From Ruminococcus sp. UBA3387 (lineage in GTDB: Bacteria > Bacillota > Clostridia > Oscillospirales > Ruminococcaceae), in assembly GCA_002358895.1 (NCBI GenBank), contig DEPR01000020.1:11490-18007 (forward strand): a DNA stretch of 6,518 nt, in the 5' to 3' direction. The position numbers and the translations under genes were made by a program. Shown here piece by piece: positions 3,901 through 6,518 of the stretch. The notes beneath the pieces are model-generated. The model was not told where the DNA came from, did not search any database, and saw only the letters and a list, made by a program, of their open reading frames with translations. How positions within the stretch are numbered: position 1 is the first letter of the stretch; each line of letters opens with the position of its first letter.

Positions 3901-6518
3901 ATGGAACAGGTTATGCCGATAGAAAAGAAAACTGTTTGGCAGAAGATAAGAAAATGGATATGGGATAAAAAAGCCTATTTTCTGGTGTTTGCTATTCCGT
4001 CATTTATAATGTTTGCGGTATATGCTTTGTTTAGAGTGCATCCTTTCGGGGATAACTCTGTGCTTGTTCTTGACCTGAACGGTCAGTATGTATACTACTA
4101 TGAGGCGTTCCGTGATTTTGTCCACGGTGGTGAGGACCTGTTTTATAACTGGTCGAGAAACTTATCGGGAGAAATGTTCGGCATATTCGCATATTATCTT
4201 GCAAGTCCTTTTATGCTTATAATATGCCTGCTACCGAGAACGATGATGTGTGGTGCCATTGAGCTTCTGCAGATACTGAAAATCGGTACGGCAGCACTTA
4301 CATTTGCAATTTTCCTGAAGAAAACAAGCAAGCCAAAGGATTTATCCCTTGTCATATTCGGTTCCTGCTATGGACTTATGTCATATATGGTTGTTCAGCT
4401 TATGGACCCTATGTGGCTTGACGGGCTGATTTATCTGCCGTTGATATGCCTTGGAGTACACAGACTTGTGGACAGGGGCAAAACTCTTCCTTTTGCAATT
4501 CCACTTGCACTTATGTTCATTGCACATTTCTATATAGGATATATGGTGGGGATTTTTACTTTCATATATTTCATTTACTATTGCTTTACACAGAAAAACG
4601 GTGTATTTCCCAAGCATTTTCTGAGGACTGTTGTAAAGTTCGGATTGGGTACACTCACGGCACTTATGTGTGCGGCCTTTGTGCTTATTCCTGTATATAA
4701 CTCTTTGAAGCTGGGTAAGTTTGAGTTTACTGACCCTGACTATTCAATGGCTACACAGTTCGATTTTGCATCGGTGCTGACAAAGCTGTTCCCGATGACC
4801 TATGACTCGGTAAATGTACAGGGAATGCCTATGATATATTGTGGCACGCTGACGGTACTTCTTCTGCCTTTGTTCTTCCTGAACAAAAAGGTGTTTATCA
4901 AGAAAAAAGTGGGTCTGGGTATAGTAATAGCTTTGTTGCTGGTTTGTATGTATATCCGACCTGTGGATATGGTATGGCACGGTTTCCAGATGCCTAACTG
5001 GCTTCCTTTCAGATATTCATTTGCATTGTCATTTATACTGCTGATTATGGCTTATGAAGTGTTTGAAAACCTTGATGGCGTAACGTCAAAAGAAATCGGT
5101 GGAGCATTTTTCGGCATACTTGTTTATCTTATATGGTGTGAAAGAGAGAACTATTCTCATTTTCAGATTTTTGATTCAAACACAAATGAAAACGGGGATA
5201 CAAGTGCGTATATTCAGGGAATCTGGTTCTCGGTTATAATTCTTGCTGTTTGGTTTTTGCTTGTTTATCTTTGCAAAAAATACAGAACCACAAAGGTGCT
5301 TTGTGTTATAACAACACTTTTTGTGGGGCTTGAGCTGGTGCTTAACACTATGGACACTATTGCAAAGATTGACAATGAGGTTGTATATAGCTCTCGCTCA
5401 ACCTATGAGCCTTATATGTCAAACACCATAGATGCTGTAGAGCAGTTGCAGGCAGAAGATGATGAGCCGTTTTACCGAATGGAAGCTACCTTCCACAGAA
5501 CGGTGAATGACCCTATCGGTGTGGGGTATTACGGTGTTTCACATTCAAGCTCAACTATGAATGCACCTGTGCTGACTACGCTTAAACAGCTTGGCTATGC
5601 TTATGGTGGACATTCCACAAAATATGAGGGTGCAACTTATATAACTGACGCACTTTTTGATATCAAATATCTTATGGACAAGGTTGATGATGACGGGGAA
5701 AACCGTTATTCAAACAGATATCCTGAGGTGGAAAACAAGGGGAATAATGAGGAATATGTTACAACTGCCATTATTCCACAGCGTTATGAAAAGGTGAAGG
5801 AAGTTCAGGAGAATGGCTCGCTATATACTTTCTATGAAAACCCTTTTGCTTTGAGCCTTGGTGTGGTTTGTGATGAAAGCATCAACGGAATTCTTATGAA
5901 CGACTATAACCCATTTGAAAATCAGAACATTGTATATAACACTCTTGTTCCTGTAACAGGTGGCAACACAGAGTATTTCACAAGGATTGAGCCTTACGGG
6001 CAGGATACTGAAAATATGGCAACGGCTTTGCTGACAGACGGGCATACAAAATACTATCCTGCTGATGAAACTATTGAAGAATGTCATATTGATTATCTTG
6101 TGGAAATGGACAAGGAATCATATCTTTATATGTATTTACCCACATCCTATGAACGTTATTGTAATGTCTGGGTGCAGAACGAAGAGGAATATGTTGAGGG
6201 TATGAATGATATGTCCTATGCAGGGCAGTTCTTTGAAGGCGATGATTATGCAATTATGAACCTGGGTATGTACAACGCAGGTGATAGAATTCGTGTGAGA
6301 ATTACAGTTGCCAACGAGGATAAAGAGGCATATTGGAAAGAGGCTTTGTTCTATTCGTTTGACCTTGATGCGTTTGCAGATTCCAACGAAACACTTGAGG
6401 GCAATCTCTGGGAGGTTACAGAACACCACGGCAACTATGTTGAGGGAACAGCTTTTGCTGAGGGCGATAAAAATGTTTTGTTCACAACTATTCCTTATCA
6501 GGAGGGCTGGAATATAAC
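3901..6518 (+). CDS. YfhO-family membrane glycosyltransferase (GT-C-like), 3' end outside the window
   Basis: The frame is open from ATG 3901 to the window edge, 872 codons with no stop. AAGGAG (3889-3894) lies 6 nt upstream and the start abuts the previous stop. The N-terminal half has about 13 membrane segments (27-46, then about 95 to 482). YfhO-like stretches are D58-L-N-G-Q-Y followed by Y-Y-E-A-F-R (first external loop), A-Y-Y-L-A-S-P-F (97-104), H-F-Y-I-G-Y-M (209-215) and P-N-W-L-P-F-R-Y-S-F (365-374). From about 485 on is a large external domain with family-like F-Y-R-M-E, D-A-L-F-D-I-K-Y and Y-E-N-P-F-A-L. The sequence stops inside I-P-Y-Q-E-G-W, which is normally near the C-terminus, so probably only a short end is missing. 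Asp58 is the candidate catalytic acid. In Bacillus subtilis, YfhO works with CsbB to add GlcNAc to lipoteichoic acid. The acceptor here is unknown. Confidence 0.92.
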   Translation, partial: MEQVMPIEKKTVWQKIRKWIWDKKAYFLVFAIPSFIMFAVYALFRVHPFGDNSVLVLDLNGQYVYYYEAFRDFVHGGEDLFYNWSRNLSGEMFGIFAYYLASPFMLIICLLPRTMMCGAIELLQILKIGTAALTFAIFLKKTSKPKDLSLVIFGSCYGLMSYMVVQLMDPMWLDGLIYLPLICLGVHRLVDRGKTLPFAIPLALMFIAHFYIGYMVGIFTFIYFIYYCFTQKNGVFPKHFLRTVVKFGLGTLTALMCAAFVLIPVYNSLKLGKFEFTDPDYSMATQFDFASVLTKLFPMTYDSVNVQGMPMIYCGTLTVLLLPLFFLNKKVFIKKKVGLGIVIALLLVCMYIRPVDMVWHGFQMPNWLPFRYSFALSFILLIMAYEVFENLDGVTSKEIGGAFFGILVYLIWCERENYSHFQIFDSNTNENGDTSAYIQGIWFSVIILAVWFLLVYLCKKYRTTKVLCVITTLFVGLELVLNTMDTIAKIDNEVVYSSRSTYEPYMSNTIDAVEQLQAEDDEPFYRMEATFHRTVNDPIGVGYYGVSHSSSTMNAPVLTTLKQLGYAYGGHSTKYEGATYITDALFDIKYLMDKVDDDGENRYSNRYPEVENKGNNEEYVTTAIIPQRYEKVKEVQENGSLYTFYENPFALSLGVVCDESINGILMNDYNPFENQNIVYNTLVPVTGGNTEYFTRIEPYGQDTENMATALLTDGHTKYYPADETIEECHIDYLVEMDKESYLYMYLPTSYERYCNVWVQNEEEYVEGMNDMSYAGQFFEGDDYAIMNLGMYNAGDRIRVRITVANEDKEAYWKEALFYSFDLDAFADSNETLEGNLWEVTEHHGNYVEGTAFAEGDKNVLFTTIPYQEGWNI

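Noticed and set aside
4381..6429. Several small open frames on both strands within the YfhO gene
   Set aside because: All overlap the continuous 872-codon frame, which has clear family motifs throughout. The small ones lack ribosome binding sites and recognisable features.

Overview
The window reads as chromosomal DNA from a low-to-moderate-GC Gram-positive anaerobe. A Clostridia / Ruminococcaceae-type gut bacterium is my best guess. This is inferred from the strong AGGAGG-type ribosome binding sites, the AT-rich intergenic DNA with near-perfect sigma-A promoters, a class-D-like sortase, and a YfhO-family membrane glycosyltransferase. All six genes lie on the plus strand, packed end to end, in two transcription units. 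I saw no RNA genes, mobile elements, CRISPR arrays or phage genes.

Unit 1 (about 33-2291) starts with a TTGACA-17-TATACT promoter. It encodes: (i) a small secreted, C-terminally membrane-anchored protein of 181 aa; (ii) a sortase of 239 aa with His139, Cys201 and Arg213, whose ATG directly abuts the stop of gene (i); and (iii) an unrecognised four-TM membrane protein of 293 aa that starts at a GTG overlapping the end of the sortase gene. A Rho-independent terminator follows. The likely theme is a dedicated substrate, its sortase and an accessory membrane protein. However, the putative substrate has no recognisable LPXTG-type motif before its C-terminal membrane segment. A terminator-like hairpin lies inside the first codons of the sortase gene and could make the substrate far more abundant than the enzyme.

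Unit 2 (about 2316 to beyond the window end) is driven by a perfect consensus promoter (TTGACA-17-TATAAT). It encodes an unrecognised polytopic membrane protein of 189 aa, a GtrB/CsbB-type polyisoprenyl-phosphate glycosyltransferase of 312 aa, and a large YfhO-family GT-C-like protein cut off by the window edge. The last two match the established three-component scheme: a GT2 enzyme loads a sugar on undecaprenyl phosphate in the cytoplasm, the lipid is flipped, and a GT-C enzyme transfers the sugar to a surface polymer. No GtcA-type flippase is recognisable. The 189-aa protein at the head of the operon is a positional candidate for that step or an accessory role.

Both units act at the cell envelope. 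The minus strand has only shadow reading frames.
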